A stretch of 12,858 nucleotides of DNA from Bacteroidota bacterium (GTDB lineage: Bacteria; Bacteroidota; Bacteroidia; Flavobacteriales; Flavobacteriaceae), in the NCBI GenBank assembly GCA_023437485.1, contig JAEZGB010000163.1, positions 1-12,858 on the forward strand. The letters are read 5' to 3'. Shown here piece after piece: positions 11,611 through 12,858 of the stretch. Numbering within the stretch: position 1 is the stretch's first letter; every line of letters starts with the position of its first letter. The notes beneath the pieces are model-generated. The model made no database searches. It was not told the origin of the DNA and saw only the letters and a list, made by a program, of their open reading frames with translations. The translations under genes and the position numbers were made by a program.

Positions 11611-12858
11611 TTAATGTTTTACGATTTTATGGGTAATCATCCCGTTTAGGGTCCGGATCTTCAAAAGGTAAATCCCGGAATTGAGCGTTGCCAGCCCAAG
11701 GGTGCGTGAGGTTGTTCCTCCAGCCGGGATTTCGGCAATCCGTTTGCCCAACATATCGTAGATGGAAATTTCGAACATCGGCTCACTGCTTAAGACCTGT
11801 ACCGAATGTTTGAATGGGTTAGGGAACACCTGGTAAGTGGTGAGCTGTTGCGATGGAGTCGACAGTTGGTATTCGACACCTTTCAATGTAATGTTGTCAA
11901 AGCGGTTATTGCCGTTATCTGCGGTGGTATTGCCCTCAAATTCAATCTTAACTTTGAAGTTTGCATTGTTGTCGACTGCCTCGAGCGCGCTGAAGTCAAC
12001 CTGCACAAAGCTGAAGTCGGTCGCAACGTTAAAGGCGCTCTGGGCAAGCCCGTCCTGGATAAAGGTGGTCCCGTCAACACTATAGGAAATGTTGTTGATC
12101 AACTGCCCCTGATTGGTGCGTTGTACGGCATAGGCAAAACGGATGTCCTGATAGCCCGTGGTGGGCATGTCAAATACCAGCGACCGGCCGTCAGAAGGGT
12201 TACGAACCCTCGCCGAAAGCCCGGTTCCTTCATTTTGGTGCAGGTTGATGTTGGATCCGCCATTATTGGCATCGATATCCCTCGGCCCGGAACCTGTATA
12301 GGTGAGCATCGGCGCGGCTTCGGGAATGTGGTTGTAATCCGGGGCAATGGAGGTCACATCGACGGGCGTATCCAGCGTATTGAAATGCCAGTAGTAAATT
12401 ACCTCGTCATCGTTGTTTATAAGGTCAATAAAATGCGCCGTAACCGAGGTCGCTTGTGAGATTTGGAGCACAATGTCAATACTTTCGGGGTCCGGCTGGA
12501 TCACCGCGCCGTCCACCACCCAATGGCTAAACTCGAACCCGGGATTGGCCTCGGCCTTCAACAGGGTTTCTATATTGCCAAAAACCTGCGCCGAGAACGG
12601 GTAATTGGCAATCCATTCGGAGTTCATCCGGATCTTGCCCGCCGAGGCAGGTTCAACATTGAAAGTAGTTGCAAACGGGCCTTCAAGCTCATAACAACTG
12701 GCCAGTCCGGTATTGATGGTTTGCGAACAGCGGGTCAAAAGAAAGTCCCGCGCTGCCTGAACGTTGTTTTGCCAGGTTTGGATGTTTCCGCCCCAGCGCT
12801 GAATTTGCCTTGGCATCTCAGGCGCGATAAGGTTTACGATGCTGTCAAACACCTGAGT
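11611..12858 (-). CDS. CotH-like secreted T9SS cargo protein (C-terminal part, 5' end outside window)
   Basis: The reading frame is open to the window edge, so this is the last 415 codons of a larger protein. It starts with what looks like the tail of a CotH kinase-like domain (EMPRQIQRWGGNIQTWQNNVQ and RDFLLTRC, about residues 12-41 counted from the codon at 12852). A segment follows (about 61-142) that ends GFEFSHWVVDG...ATSVTAHF, as in InlB-type B-repeat domains. A jelly-roll-like region follows (about 150-325) with YYWHFNTLDTP and RFDNITLKG, seen in many secreted Bacteroidota proteins. The tail (about 342-413) is a T9SS type A sorting domain (VFPNPFKHSV, SGIYLLKI, MITHKIVKH). CotH proteins are protein kinase-like, but the catalytic part is not visible here. 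A strong terminator follows. Confidence 0.88.
   Translation of the reverse strand, partial: TQVFDSIVNLIAPEMPRQIQRWGGNIQTWQNNVQAARDFLLTRCSQTINTGLASCYELEGPFATTFNVEPASAGKIRMNSEWIANYPFSAQVFGNIETLLKAEANPGFEFSHWVVDGAVIQPDPESIDIVLQISQATSVTAHFIDLINNDDEVIYYWHFNTLDTPVDVTSIAPDYNHIPEAAPMLTYTGSGPRDIDANNGGSNINLHQNEGTGLSARVRNPSDGRSLVFDMPTTGYQDIRFAYAVQRTNQGQLINNISYSVDGTTFIQDGLAQSAFNVATDFSFVQVDFSALEAVDNNANFKVKIEFEGNTTADNGNNRFDNITLKGVEYQLSTPSQQLTTYQVFPNPFKHSVQVLSSEPMFEISIYDMLGKRIAEIPAGGTTSRTLGLATLNSGIYLLKIRTLNGMITHKIVKH

Noticed and set aside
11806..12459. Long 217-codon plus-strand frame
   Set aside because: It lies wholly inside the CotH-like T9SS gene on the other strand, whose domains are clear. The opposite frame is a shadow of that gene.

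Overview
The window (about 12.9 kb, moderate GC) looks like a chromosomal segment of a Bacteroidota bacterium, probably Flavobacteriia-, Cytophagia- or Chitinophagia-like. Two large secreted proteins end in type IX secretion (T9SS) C-terminal sorting domains. Lipoprotein and Sec signals are of the usual Bacteroidota kind. Several starts are preceded by TAnnTTTG-like -7 boxes rather than a sigma70 -10/-35 pair. Several of the small families, including DUF4256 and the DEDDh exonuclease/GIY-YIG fusion, are common in this phylum. No mobile element, tRNA, rRNA or CRISPR array was seen.

Layout. (1) Positions 1-678 hold the tail of a plus-strand gene that converges on a minus-strand lipoprotein. (2) Positions 699-3517 hold a terminator and a 920-residue secreted protein with four tandem Ig-like repeats, a DUF4874/DUF4832 barrel and a T9SS tail. 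(3) Positions 3518-4123 are an AT-rich, divergently flanked intergenic region with a perfect 17-bp palindrome. (4) Positions 4124-5071 carry two plus-strand orphan genes separated by a strong terminator. (5) Positions 5028-6280 are a tightly packed minus-strand trio: secreted protein, BamE-like lipoprotein, DUF1801. (6) Positions 6359-8170 are a minus-strand unit of a small helical protein, DUF4256, an SRAP (YedK/HMCES) protein and a four-helix membrane protein. (7) Positions 8221-10095 are a second compact minus-strand unit of DUF1801, an AlkD-type DNA alkylation repair protein, an unlisted 51-residue membrane ORF and a TRIC-type channel. (8) Positions 10141-11520 encode a DEDDh exonuclease fused to a GIY-YIG nuclease. 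(9) Positions 11578-12858 hold a terminator and the C-terminal part of a CotH-like secreted T9SS cargo protein that runs off the window edge.

How they may work together. Three DNA-repair-type proteins (SRAP for abasic sites, AlkD-like for alkylated bases, exonuclease/GIY-YIG for nucleotide excision or processing) lie within 5 kb on one strand. They are interleaved with conserved small membrane proteins. The two repair-containing units share a similar sequence upstream of their first genes. This could be a loosely co-regulated DNA-damage or stress neighbourhood, or ordinary clustering of housekeeping genes; the sequence alone does not decide. I see no clear-cut new defence or mobile system. 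The best candidates for something undescribed are the 51-residue ORF that overlaps the TRIC start, the shared upstream element, and the palindrome upstream of the repeat-bearing secreted protein.
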